In this document: in pieces, positions 15,306 through 23,871 of the stretch
How positions within the stretch are numbered: position 1 is the stretch's first letter
How the letters are laid out: every line of letters starts with the position of its first letter
NCBI GenBank assembly: GCA_948330435.1
Contig: CAOJBY010000018.1
Span: 1 to 64,000 of the forward strand
DNA: 64,000 nt
Reading direction: 5' to 3'
Source: an uncultured Lachnoclostridium sp.
GTDB taxonomy: Bacteria; Bacillota; Clostridia; Lachnospirales; Lachnospiraceae
Notes under the pieces: generated by a model
What the model was told of the DNA's origin: nothing
Database searches by the model: none
Seen by the model: only the letters and a program-made list of their open reading frames with translations
Translations under genes and position numbers: made by a program

Positions 15306-16193
15306 ATGAAACGCTCAGGAATGATATTAGAGGGCGGAGGAACCAGGGGAGTATTTACTGCAGGGGTATTAGACTATTTTATGGAGCAGGGATTGTACCT
15401 TCCCTATGTTATCGGAGTATCGGCAGGAGCCTGCAACGCAGTAGATTATGTATCCCACCAGCCAGGGCGGATGAAAACATGCACCATTGATTTCCTGGAG
15501 GCCGGAAGTTATGTGGGGCTAAAATATTTGGTCAAGAATCACAGCCTGTTTAACATGGATCTGATCTTTGATGTGTTTCCCAATAAGATCATTCCTTTTG
15601 ATTATGATACCTACTTTTCATCCGGACAGACCTGTATTTTAACGGCTACCAATTGTCTTACCGGAAAGGCTGCCTATCTGATGGAAAAGGGGGGCGACCG
15701 GGTAAAACTTATGAATGCCTGCCGGGCATCTTCAAGCCTCCCCATTGTATCCCCCATGGTAGAGGTGGACGGGGTTCCCATGTTGGATGGAGGAGTGGCC
15801 GATTCCATTCCGATTCGCAAGGCTCTTTATGACGGCATAAAAAAGAATCTTGTAATTCTTACCCGCCAGGAGGGGTATCGGAAGCTTCCTGCCAGAAAGT
15901 CTTATCAAATAGCGAAAATCATGTATCAGAAATATCCAAATCTTGTACGTGCTATTAAGAATCGGGCTTATTATTATAACCGGACTATGGAACTTTTAGA
16001 GGATTTGGAACAGCGGGGACGTGTGTTTGTAATCCGCCCGCAGGTTCCGGTGGTTAAGAATACGGAGGATGATGTTAAAGTCCTTACTGCTTTTTATAAT
16101 CATGGTTATGAATATGCAAAAGATATATTTCCTCAGGCTATAAGCTATCTTAAGTGGAAACCGGAAAAAGGAGCAGATGAAAATGTTAGATGA
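15306..16193 (+). CDS. Patatin-like phospholipase
   Basis: About 295 residues. The patatin hydrolase motifs are visible: the glycine-rich ILEGGGTRGVFTAGVLDYF opening, nucleophile elbow GVSAG near residues 41-45 and the DGG catalytic Asp triad (MLDGGVADSIP) near 159-169. It would hydrolyse acyl groups of membrane lipids in the cytosol, and the substrate is unknown. ATG 15306 follows GGAGG by 11 bases, while TTG 15288 with AAAGGGAG upstream is a real alternative. It overlaps the next gene by 11 bases. Confidence 0.87.
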   Translation: MKRSGMILEGGGTRGVFTAGVLDYFMEQGLYLPYVIGVSAGACNAVDYVSHQPGRMKTCTIDFLEAGSYVGLKYLVKNHSLFNMDLIFDVFPNKIIPFDYDTYFSSGQTCILTATNCLTGKAAYLMEKGGDRVKLMNACRASSSLPIVSPMVEVDGVPMLDGGVADSIPIRKALYDGIKKNLVILTRQEGYRKLPARKSYQIAKIMYQKYPNLVRAIKNRAYYYNRTMELLEDLEQRGRVFVIRPQVPVVKNTEDDVKVLTAFYNHGYEYAKDIFPQAISYLKWKPEKGADENVR

Positions 16194-16404
16194 AAAAAAG
16201 ATTGCCCGAATCAATGAGTTGTATCATCGCTCAAAGGCGGAGGGCTTAACAGAGGAAGAGAAAGAAGAGCAGGCAAAGCTTCGAAAAGAATACATTGCGG
16301 CTGTCCGTATGAATTTAAGAGGACAGCTTGATCGTATTGATGTACAGGAAGCAGATGGAACTATTACCAATCTGGGTGAAAAATATGGAAAAAAGGAACA
16401 TTGA
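16183..16404 (+). CDS. DUF896 (YnzC-like) small protein
   Basis: From ATG 16183 the 73-residue protein shows the DUF896 pattern: KKIARINELYHRSKAEGLTEEEKEEQAKLRKEYIAAVRMNLRGQLD, two helices with a conserved INEL and R-x-YI. In Bacillus subtilis the relative ynzC lies in the SOS operon with yneA, although here it is far from lexA. Function is unknown. AAAGGAG is nine bases before this ATG, and an ATG two codons earlier is too close to it. Confidence 0.85.
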   Translation: MLDEKKIARINELYHRSKAEGLTEEEKEEQAKLRKEYIAAVRMNLRGQLDRIDVQEADGTITNLGEKYGKKEH

Positions 16405-16960
16405 TTTAAAGGAACAAAAAAAAGAACTTCGGAAAGAGATAATACAGCTTCGAAAGTCCCATACGGATGAAGAGATTCATCGGATGAGCCTGGATGTTCT
16501 GGAACGGATCCAAACACTTTCCGAATACCAGGAGGCGAAAGTGATTTATGCCTATATGGATTGCAGGCATGAAGTGGAGACTCGGGATCTGATACGTTTT
16601 GCATGGAAAGACGGAAAGTGTGTAGCCCTTCCTCGGGTATGTGGACAGGAGATGCATTTTTATTATATTACCTCTTTTGAAAATGATTTGGAGAATGGAA
16701 GTTTTGGGATTCAGGAACCAAGAGAAAACAATCCTGCCAATGTAGAAGATGCTCTTCTTTTGATGCCCGGAGTGGCCTTTGATATAAAAAGGCATCGGGT
16801 GGGTTATGGAGGAGGCTTTTATGATCGATTTTTGGAAGCACATCCTGATCTTGTAACAATTGCCCTTGCTTTTGAGTTTCAGGTAAAGGAAAAGGTGCCA
16901 TTTGAAAAGTTTGATATTCGTCCTGCTAAAGTTGTAACAGAGCAGCGGGTGCTTACATAG
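16385..16960 (+). CDS. 5-formyltetrahydrofolate cyclo-ligase
   Basis: About 191 residues. The family is recognised by LMPGVAFDIKRHRVGYGGGFYDRFL near residues 123-147, which forms the ATP and folate site, and by IYAYMDCRHEVETRDLI earlier. It converts 5-formyl-THF to 5,10-methenyl-THF with ATP, recycling folate in the cytosol. The start overlaps the DUF896 gene by 20 bases. An in-frame ATG at 16328 lies too deep in that gene to be likely. Confidence 0.92.
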   Translation: MEKRNIDLKEQKKELRKEIIQLRKSHTDEEIHRMSLDVLERIQTLSEYQEAKVIYAYMDCRHEVETRDLIRFAWKDGKCVALPRVCGQEMHFYYITSFENDLENGSFGIQEPRENNPANVEDALLLMPGVAFDIKRHRVGYGGGFYDRFLEAHPDLVTIALAFEFQVKEKVPFEKFDIRPAKVVTEQRVLT

Positions 16961-16971
16961 GAGTTGTGGAA

Positions 16972-18234
16972 TTGGAAAGGGAAAAAGTGATGGAATTATT
17001 GGAGCACATTGGACGCAAGGCAAAGGAGGCGGAGCCAGAACTTCGTATCTTATCAGATGAGAAGAAAAACCAGGTGTTAAATCAGGCGGCGGAAGCCTTG
17101 GTTCGGCATACACAGCAAATTCTGGCGGCAAATGAAAAGGATATGGAAAAGGGAAGAGAGAAAGGCATGAAAGCCGGTCTTTTGGACCGACTGCTCCTAA
17201 CGCCAAATCGGATTGAGGGAATGGCAGAGGGACTACGTCAGATTGCGGCTTTACCGGATCCTATCGATCAGATAATAAAAGAACATACACCTCCAAATGG
17301 CCTGCATATTCGTCAGGTAAGAGTTCCTCTGGGGGTTGTGGGTATTATTTATGAAGCACGGCCCAATGTAACAGCCGATGCTTTTGGGCTTTGCTTTAAG
17401 ACCGGCAATGTGGTGGTTCTAAGAGGCGGAAGTGATGCACTTTTTTCCAACCAGGCTATTGTAGAGGTCCTGAGAGAGACTCTTACTACATGTGGATGTC
17501 CGGCTGCAGCCATTTCATTGCTTTCGGATACAAGCAGAGAGACGGCTGCGGCCTTTATGAAGTTGAATTCCTATATAGATGTACTAATACCACGGGGAAG
17601 TGCCGGATTGATTGCTACGGTAGTAAAGAATAGCACGATTCCCGTGATTGAGACAGGTTCCGGAAATTGTCATATTTATGTGGATGAGGATGCAGATCTT
17701 ACTATGGCCACAGAGATTATATACAATGCCAAGACGCAGCGTATTGGTGTATGCAATGCCTGTGAATCTTTAGTTGTCCACGAAAAAGTAAAGGATGTTT
17801 TTCTCCCTCTGCTGGCAGAAAAATTGTCAGAAAAGGAAGTAGAACTTCGGGGGGATGAAAGGGCATGTGCAACAATTCCCATGAAAGCAGCCAAAGAGGC
17901 TGACTGGGGATCAGAATATCTGGATTATATTCTTTCCATTAAGGTTGTAGACAGCCTTTCTGAGGCAATCGCCCATATTAACCGTTATAATACGGGACAC
18001 TCGGAGGCCATTATTACAAAAAATCTTTCTCATGGAGAGCAATTCTTAAGAGAGGTAGATGCAGCGGCCGTGTATGTGAATGCGTCCACCCGATTTACAG
18101 ATGGGTTTGAATTTGGTTTTGGGGCAGAGATTGGCATCAGCACCCAGAAGCTTCACGCCAGAGGACCAATGGGGCTTGAGGCTCTGACATCCTACAAGTA
18201 TCAGATTTACGGAAACGGACAGATAAGGGGGTAA
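16972..18234 (+). CDS. proA: Glutamate-5-semialdehyde dehydrogenase
   Basis: About 420 residues, the normal ProA length. Visible are VGIIYEARPNVTADAFGLCFKTGNVVVLRGGSDA, the ETGSGNCHIYVDEDADL segment, and the catalytic Cys in QRIGVCNACESLVVH. It reduces gamma-glutamyl phosphate to glutamate semialdehyde with NADPH in proline synthesis. proB, its usual partner, is not in the window. TTG 16972 has AGGAG eight bases upstream. GTG 16966 and ATG 16990 are in the same frame and cannot be excluded. Confidence 0.93.
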   Translation: MEREKVMELLEHIGRKAKEAEPELRILSDEKKNQVLNQAAEALVRHTQQILAANEKDMEKGREKGMKAGLLDRLLLTPNRIEGMAEGLRQIAALPDPIDQIIKEHTPPNGLHIRQVRVPLGVVGIIYEARPNVTADAFGLCFKTGNVVVLRGGSDALFSNQAIVEVLRETLTTCGCPAAAISLLSDTSRETAAAFMKLNSYIDVLIPRGSAGLIATVVKNSTIPVIETGSGNCHIYVDEDADLTMATEIIYNAKTQRIGVCNACESLVVHEKVKDVFLPLLAEKLSEKEVELRGDERACATIPMKAAKEADWGSEYLDYILSIKVVDSLSEAIAHINRYNTGHSEAIITKNLSHGEQFLREVDAAAVYVNASTRFTDGFEFGFGAEIGISTQKLHARGPMGLEALTSYKYQIYGNGQIRG

Positions 18235-18241
18235 GCACGGG

Positions 18242-18808
18242 GTGAGAGTCATTGCCGGAAAGGCCAGAAGCCTTCCCTTAAAATGTATTGATGGGTTTGA
18301 TACCCGCCCAACAACCGATCGAATCAAGGAAACCCTCTTTAATATACTTCAGCCAGAGATCCCGGGATGCCGTTTCTTGGATTTGTTTTCCGGAAGCGGA
18401 GCGATCGGAATTGAAGCCTTGAGCCGGGGTGCGAAAGAAGCCGTATTTGTGGAGAACCAGCGAAAGGCATGGTCCTGTATTAAGGATAACCTAAACTTTA
18501 CCAGGCTTACAGGGAGTTCCAGGGTTCTTTTGATGGATGCACTCCAGGCTCTTTATCAGATGAACGGAGAGCCTGCATTTGATATTATATTTATGGATCC
18601 GCCCTATGATCAGGGCTTTGAAAAGCAGGTATTGGAAGTTCTTGGACATTCCAGCCTGGCTGATTCCCATACAACAATTGTTCTTGAAACTTCAAAAAAT
18701 GGGGAGGTTGACTGGATAGAGGCCTGTGGCTTTACACCCTGGAAGATAAAAGACTACAAGACCAATCGGCATCTGTTTTTAGGCCGGACAAAAGTACAGA
18801 ACAGTTAG
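18242..18808 (+). CDS. rsmD: 16S rRNA (guanine966-N2)-methyltransferase RsmD
   Basis: 188 residues. It has the RsmD opening RVIAGKARSLPL, the SAM-binding FLDLFSGSGAIGIEALSRGA near residues 40-59, and the N-methyltransferase motif IFMDPPYDQGFEK near 118-130. It methylates G966 of 16S rRNA. The start is GTG with AAGGGGG nine bases upstream. The rsmD-coaD pair is conserved across bacteria. Confidence 0.93.
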   Translation: MRVIAGKARSLPLKCIDGFDTRPTTDRIKETLFNILQPEIPGCRFLDLFSGSGAIGIEALSRGAKEAVFVENQRKAWSCIKDNLNFTRLTGSSRVLLMDALQALYQMNGEPAFDIIFMDPPYDQGFEKQVLEVLGHSSLADSHTTIVLETSKNGEVDWIEACGFTPWKIKDYKTNRHLFLGRTKVQNS

Positions 18809-18832
18809 GAACAGAATTGAAAAGAGGCAGAC

Positions 18833-19324
18833 ATGACAAGAGGAATTTACGCAGGAAGCTTTGACCCGGTAACATTTGGACATCTTGATATTATTGTACG
18901 CTCCTCCCATATTGTAGATGAACTCATTGTTGGTGTTTTGAACAATCGGGCAAAATCTCCATTGTTTTCTGTGGAAGAACGTGTTAAGATGTTAAAAGAA
19001 GTGACAAAGGAATATTCAAATGTGAAAATCAGGTCCTTTACGGGACTTTTAGTAGAATTTGCAAAAGAGTGTGAAGCTCACATCATTGTTCGCGGACTTC
19101 GGGCAATAACGGATTTTGACTATGAGCTTCAGATGGCACAGACAAACCGGATTATGAGCCCAACTCTTGATACGATGTTCTTGACAACCAGTTTGGAATA
19201 TGCATATCTAAGCTCTACAACCGTAAAAGAAGTGGCAGGCTTTGGGGGCGATATTTCCGCCTTTGTTCCTCCTTATGTTGAGAAAAGGATTGTAGAACGG
19301 ATGGAAAAGCTTGCAAAGGGGTAA
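18833..19324 (+). CDS. coaD: Pantetheine-phosphate adenylyltransferase
   Basis: 163 residues, the standard CoaD length. Nucleotidyltransferase motifs are YAGSFDPVTFGHLDI near residues 6-20 and YLSSTTVKEVAGFGGDISAFVP near 124-145. It joins 4'-phosphopantetheine and ATP to make dephospho-CoA. It lies 24 bases after rsmD and 39 bases before a conserved coiled-coil gene. Confidence 0.96.
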   Translation: MTRGIYAGSFDPVTFGHLDIIVRSSHIVDELIVGVLNNRAKSPLFSVEERVKMLKEVTKEYSNVKIRSFTGLLVEFAKECEAHIIVRGLRAITDFDYELQMAQTNRIMSPTLDTMFLTTSLEYAYLSSTTVKEVAGFGGDISAFVPPYVEKRIVERMEKLAKG

Positions 19325-19363
19325 ACTTAAAAGTAAGACAAGTTTAAAAGAAGGAGAGCGAGC

Positions 19364-19936
19364 ATGAGCAGCAAAATTGAACAGATTATCGAAGAAATCG
19401 AAGAATACATTGACGGCTGCAAGCCTCAGACGTTATCAAAGACAAATATTATTGTGAATAAGGAAGAGATTGAAGAACTTCTTCGGGAACTTCGCATGAA
19501 AACTCCGGAAGAGATCAAACGTTATCAAAAGGTTCTTGCCAATCGGGATGCAATTCTCGCTGATGCTCAGGCAAAGGCAGACGCTATTATCAAGGAGGCC
19601 AATATACATACGACCGAATTGATCAATGAACATGAGATCATGCAACAGGCGTATATTCAGGCGAATGAGATAATGGCAGCCGCAGAGGCGGAAGCTCAGC
19701 AGCGGTTGGATGCTGCAACAATTGAAGCCAATAATTTCCGTATGCAGGCCATGCGCTATACGGATGACATGCTTGGAAACCTCCAGAATCTTATTCATAA
19801 GACCATGGAAAGTCATATGGCTAAGTATGAGAATATGATGGGTTCTCTGCGGAGCTTTAGCGAGATCCTGGCAAATAATCGAGCAGAACTTGCTCCTACT
19901 TTAAACGAGCAGGATCTTACAGATTTGGAAGAATAA
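19364..19936 (+). CDS. Coiled-coil protein, DivIVA/ATPase-subunit-like, unknown function
   Basis: The 190-residue protein is almost wholly helical. A central alanine- and glutamate-rich coiled coil (ILADAQAKADAIIKEAN to AAEAEAQQRLDAATIEANNF, about 65-130) resembles DivIVA tails and ATP synthase stalk subunits. There are no membrane spans or catalytic motifs. Proteins like this are commonly found next to coaD in Clostridia. A structural or division role is only a guess. The GGAGAG RBS lies before the ATG. Its last 20 bases overlap the 3' end of ylbJ on the other strand. Confidence 0.7.
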   Translation: MSSKIEQIIEEIEEYIDGCKPQTLSKTNIIVNKEEIEELLRELRMKTPEEIKRYQKVLANRDAILADAQAKADAIIKEANIHTTELINEHEIMQQAYIQANEIMAAAEAEAQQRLDAATIEANNFRMQAMRYTDDMLGNLQNLIHKTMESHMAKYENMMGSLRSFSEILANNRAELAPTLNEQDLTDLEE

Positions 19937-20858
19937 TTGCTGCAATCATAGCAAGGCACACAACAAGTACGGTGGTCAAAAGTTTGGCTTTCAGATAGGT
20001 TATGACAGAGAGTCCGCTGTCCAAAATCATACTTTCCGTCTGGACGGCACCGGATAGCCCGCCGAAAGATAGAAAGCTTAAGACGAAGAGGTATTTTTGC
20101 AGAATTGGGAGAGATATATCTGTGGTGACCAAAGCAATTCCGTTGGTCATTTCCAGAAAACCTACACTTCCATATGTAACATAGGAGGATGGACAGGGAA
20201 GCCAGGTAAAGAGCCTTGCCAGCATGGAAAACAGGATGATATAGCACCCAAGTTTCAAAATACTTTCCAGTCCGTTCATCATACAGACATCTACGATTTT
20301 GAAGCTGACTTGAGATCCGGATGTCTTTTTTTCTGTGGACAGATCCGGAAAGTTCTTTCCATGGCGAAAGAAAAGGGCTAATAAAAGAGGGGTTCCATAA
20401 ACAATCAGCAGTGTAAGAAACAAAAGATCCGGACGTTTCAGAGAATCTGTCAGACAGTATCCAATCAGGAAAGCCGGACTGGCATTGTTGCAAAAGGAAA
20501 GCAGATAAGTGCCCTCCTCAAGGGTAATCCGTTTTTCTCTTACCAGATCTCCGGCCACTTTTGCACCTATGGGATAACCGCAGAGAAGTCCGGCGGCTAC
20601 GCAGAAGCAGCCATTTCTGGAACAACCAAAGATTCGGTTGAGAATGGGGTAAAAGAATCTTGTCAGGTAAGCAACTCCGTCAAGAGCAATGAGAAGATTG
20701 GACAAGATTAAAAAAGGCAGAAGTGTGGGAACCAGTGTATGGAACCACAGCAAGAGTCCTGCTCTGGAGGCATCCACGGCATGAGCTGGATCCATGAGAA
20801 GAAAAGCCAGCAGTATGAAAATAACCAGGCAATAAAGCATTTTTTTCATCATATTCAT
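19917..20858 (-). CDS. ylbJ: Sporulation integral membrane protein YlbJ
   Basis: 313 residues with about eight membrane spans. Family features are the GLLLWFHTLVPTLLPFLILSNLL segment near residues 33-55, the CGYPIGAKVAGDLVREKRI loop near 94-112, and NNASPAFLIGYCL. YlbJ is a mother-cell sigma-E protein needed for heat-resistant spores, with nucleoside-transporter/gate-like folds. It is the only minus-strand gene among its neighbours: its tail overlaps the coiled-coil gene, and its start is only 25 bases from pepD. No good RBS is seen before the first ATG, and codons 3 or 4 are alternatives. Confidence 0.9.
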   Translation of the reverse strand: MNMMKKMLYCLVIFILLAFLLMDPAHAVDASRAGLLLWFHTLVPTLLPFLILSNLLIALDGVAYLTRFFYPILNRIFGCSRNGCFCVAAGLLCGYPIGAKVAGDLVREKRITLEEGTYLLSFCNNASPAFLIGYCLTDSLKRPDLLFLTLLIVYGTPLLLALFFRHGKNFPDLSTEKKTSGSQVSFKIVDVCMMNGLESILKLGCYIILFSMLARLFTWLPCPSSYVTYGSVGFLEMTNGIALVTTDISLPILQKYLFVLSFLSFGGLSGAVQTESMILDSGLSVITYLKAKLLTTVLVVCLAMIAAIILPNL

Positions 20859-20883
20859 ATATATGAAAGACAGGAGGTAGCTT

Positions 20884-22332
20884 ATGAGTAAATTAACAAA
20901 TCTGGAGCCGAAACAAGTGTTCCGGTATTTTGAAGATCTATGTGCGATTCCTCATGGTTCCGGTAATACAAAAGGAGTCAGCGACTATTGTATGGAGTTT
21001 GCCAGAGAGCATGGATTGACTGCATGGCAGGATGATTTCTGGAATGTGGTGATTGTTAAGGAGGCCTCTGTTGGATATGAGAATGCACCTACCATAATCA
21101 TTCAGGGTCACCTGGATATGGTCTGTGAAAAGGAGACCGGGAATTCCACAAACTTTGCAAAGGATGGATTGGATCTTGTAGTAAAGGAAGACTTGCTTTC
21201 TGCCAACGGCACTACTTTAGGCGGTGATGACGGGATTGCCGTTGCCATGGCACTTGCGATTCTGGGAGATGATTCCCTGGCCCATCCAAGGCTGGAGTGT
21301 GTGTTTACCACAGATGAAGAAACGGGACTTTTAGGTGCGAATGCAATGGATATGAGCCGTTTAAAAGGAAGACGTCTGATCAACATTGATTCCGAGGAGG
21401 AGGGAATTTTCACAGTAAGCTGTGCGGGAGGAATGCGCAGCAGATGTATTCTCCCGATAGAATATAAGGAGACAGAAGGGGTTTCTTTTCGGATCGCTGT
21501 GGAGGGATTATTAGGCGGTCATTCAGGCATGGAGATCCAAAAAGAGCATGGTAACTCCAATATTCTTATGGGACGTTTGCTCTGTGGCCTTTCACGGGAG
21601 ATGGACTTTGAACTTGGTGCATTAGAAGGGGGACTTATGGACAATGCCATTCCCCGGAGAACGGAAGCACAGATTTATATAGAGGAATCAAAGGAAGAAC
21701 ACCTAAAAGAGATTTTAAAAAAATGGGATGCTGTTTATAAGGGTGAATATGCTTCCAGTGATCCGGGGATTGTCATTTCCTTTGAAGCAGAAGGGTATAA
21801 AAAAGGAAAGGCATTGAAGCCAGAAAGTGCATCGAATCTGCTCTTTCTTCTTCATATGGTTCCCAATGGAGTTCAGCGAAACAGTATGGAGATTTCAGGA
21901 TTGGTACAGACATCTTTAAATCTTGGAACCTTAAAGCTGATGGAAGAAGAAGCCCATGTGATTTTCAGTGTACGAAGTTCTGTGGATACGGAAAAAGCTG
22001 CCCTTGGAAGTAAGCTTTGCCATTGTGTGGAATTTCTGGGAGGCTCCTATGAGGAAACCGGATCCTATCCAGGATGGGAATATAAGCGGACCTCCGTTCT
22101 TCGGGATACGATGGTACGGATTTATGAGAGGATGTATGGGAAAAAGGCACGGGTGGAAGCTATTCATGCCGGCCTGGAATGCGGCATATTCAGTGGAAAG
22201 ATCAGGGGACTGGATTGCGTTTCCATTGGCCCTGATATGTATGATGTCCACACTCCCAAAGAATGCTTAAGCATTTCCTCTGTAAAACGTGTGTATGAAT
22301 TTCTTTTGGAGGTTCTAAAAGAGCTTTCTTAA
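20884..22332 (+). CDS. pepD: Aminoacyl-histidine dipeptidase (peptidase M20C)
   Basis: 482 residues. Zinc ligands and the catalytic Asp are seen in IQGHLDMVCEKE near residues 76-87, LGGDDGIAVAMAL near 115-127, the DEETGLLGA motif near 145-153 and the late VEAIHAGLECGIFSGK. It cleaves Xaa-His and other dipeptides in the cytosol. An AGGAGG RBS lies before the ATG, in the narrow gap to ylbJ. Confidence 0.93.
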   Translation: MSKLTNLEPKQVFRYFEDLCAIPHGSGNTKGVSDYCMEFAREHGLTAWQDDFWNVVIVKEASVGYENAPTIIIQGHLDMVCEKETGNSTNFAKDGLDLVVKEDLLSANGTTLGGDDGIAVAMALAILGDDSLAHPRLECVFTTDEETGLLGANAMDMSRLKGRRLINIDSEEEGIFTVSCAGGMRSRCILPIEYKETEGVSFRIAVEGLLGGHSGMEIQKEHGNSNILMGRLLCGLSREMDFELGALEGGLMDNAIPRRTEAQIYIEESKEEHLKEILKKWDAVYKGEYASSDPGIVISFEAEGYKKGKALKPESASNLLFLLHMVPNGVQRNSMEISGLVQTSLNLGTLKLMEEEAHVIFSVRSSVDTEKAALGSKLCHCVEFLGGSYEETGSYPGWEYKRTSVLRDTMVRIYERMYGKKARVEAIHAGLECGIFSGKIRGLDCVSIGPDMYDVHTPKECLSISSVKRVYEFLLEVLKELS

Positions 22333-22350
22333 GCATATAGTAATGGATGG

Positions 22351-23031
22351 ATGAAAAAAAACGGAGCGTTTATGCGGCTGTCGATTGCTTCTTATCTGTT
22401 ACTGATTATTGCGGTCTGCTTTCTGATACAATTTGAACTTGTAAGGCTTCAGGAAGGAATAACTTCTACAAAAGACATTTCAGAGGTAGAAGAACAGGCA
22501 TGTGAACTTTATGAATTGTATGAAAACATCTGGAAAGATCTGGTGTACTTTCCCATACCAGAATCTACAGAAAATGAGGAAGCTGTGGTTTCCTATGAAA
22601 ATAGCTGGATGTTTGAACGCACATATGGAGGTACTTATGGTCATGAGGGAACGGATCTCATGGCCGGATTACAGGAGCCTGGCTATTATCCGGTAGTCAG
22701 TATCAGTGATGGCGTAGTAGAGAAGGTTGGCTGGCTGGAAAAGGGTGGTTGGCGAATCGGAATTCGAAGTATTCATGATGTATATTTCTATTATGCCCAC
22801 CTGGATTCTTATGCGGAGGAGTGGAAGCCCGGAGACGTTGTTCAGGCCGGACAGCTTCTGGGCTTTATGGGGGATACCGGCTATGGAAAAACAGCGGGTA
22901 CCAGAGGAAAGTTTCCGGTGCATCTGCATCTCGGCATTTACATACGGACCGAAGAAATTCCTGAACTGGCAGTAAATCCCTACTGGTTTCTGAAATACCT
23001 GGAAGAAAACAGACAGTGCTATGCGTACTAG
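22351..23031 (+). CDS. Membrane-anchored M23 (LytM-like) metallopeptidase
   Basis: 226 residues with an N-terminal membrane span (SIASYLLLIIAVCFLIQF) and an M23 peptidase domain: GTYGHEGTDLMA (His and Asp zinc ligands) near residues 92-103 and VHLHLGIYI near 190-198. It would cut peptidoglycan cross-links outside the membrane, or act as an inactive scaffold. All three usual zinc ligands look present, so activity is likely. ATG 22372, with a CGGAG before it, would give a neater signal start. Confidence 0.85.
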   Translation: MKKNGAFMRLSIASYLLLIIAVCFLIQFELVRLQEGITSTKDISEVEEQACELYELYENIWKDLVYFPIPESTENEEAVVSYENSWMFERTYGGTYGHEGTDLMAGLQEPGYYPVVSISDGVVEKVGWLEKGGWRIGIRSIHDVYFYYAHLDSYAEEWKPGDVVQAGQLLGFMGDTGYGKTAGTRGKFPVHLHLGIYIRTEEIPELAVNPYWFLKYLEENRQCYAY

Positions 23032-23046
23032 TTAAAGGAGACTTAT

Positions 23047-23859
23047 ATGGAAATACAATTGTGGCGGGAGATCCTGAATCCTTACGAACTTGCCGTCAAG
23101 GAAGTAACAACGAAGTTTAACCATTTGATAAAGGAACACAAGGATAAAGGCCTGTACTGTCCCATTGAACGTGTGGAGGGGCGTGTAAAGACCATAGCCA
23201 GCATTTTAGATAAATGTCAAAAGAAAAAGATTTCTCCGGAACGTATTGAAGAACGAATCATAGATCTGGCAGGAATCCGGATTATCTGCCAGTTTGTGGA
23301 GGATATTGACAAGGTAGTTGAGATTATCCGCAATCGAAACGATATGGAGGTAAAACAGGAACGGGATTATATCCGTCAGATGAAAACCTCCGGATACCGC
23401 AGCTACCATATGATTATCCGCTATCAGGTAGATACTCTGGAAGGTCCCAGAAAGCTTCAGATGGAGGTCCAGATTCGGACTATGGCCATGAACTTCTGGG
23501 CGACAGTAGAGCATTCTCTTCAGTACAAGTATAAGCAGAATATTCCGGAACATATCCGCGAACGGCTGCTGAATGCGGCGGATGCCATTATTATTCTGGA
23601 TAATGAGATGTCCAATGTCCGCAGTGAGATTATGGATGCACAGATTTCTTTCCAGATTCAGGCGAATATTGTTGTGGATATTTTAAACAATATTCAGAAT
23701 CTTTACAATGTGGCCAACAAACGTGAGATCGTAAAAATTCAGGATGAATTCTATCGAATCTATGCAATGAATGATATTGAGAAGCTGGAACGTTTTGATA
23801 AACAATTGGATATGATTGCCGAGGGCTATCGGGCCCAGGCTCTGTCAAGGGACGAATGA
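23047..23859 (+). CDS. Small alarmone synthetase (RelA/SpoT-like GTP pyrophosphokinase)
   Basis: 270 residues, a single RelA_SpoT synthetase domain without hydrolase, TGS or ACT regions. RVKTIASILDKCQKK and LAGIRIICQFVEDIDKVVEII near residues 49-100, YRSYHMIIRY near 118-127 and MEVQIRTMAMNFWATVEH near 139-156 are the substrate-binding parts. It makes (p)ppGpp from ATP and GDP/GTP, as YjbM/YwaC do. A GGAG RBS precedes the ATG. Confidence 0.9.
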   Translation: MEIQLWREILNPYELAVKEVTTKFNHLIKEHKDKGLYCPIERVEGRVKTIASILDKCQKKKISPERIEERIIDLAGIRIICQFVEDIDKVVEIIRNRNDMEVKQERDYIRQMKTSGYRSYHMIIRYQVDTLEGPRKLQMEVQIRTMAMNFWATVEHSLQYKYKQNIPEHIRERLLNAADAIIILDNEMSNVRSEIMDAQISFQIQANIVVDILNNIQNLYNVANKREIVKIQDEFYRIYAMNDIEKLERFDKQLDMIAEGYRAQALSRDE

Positions 23860-23871
23860 AAAGGGTATGCT

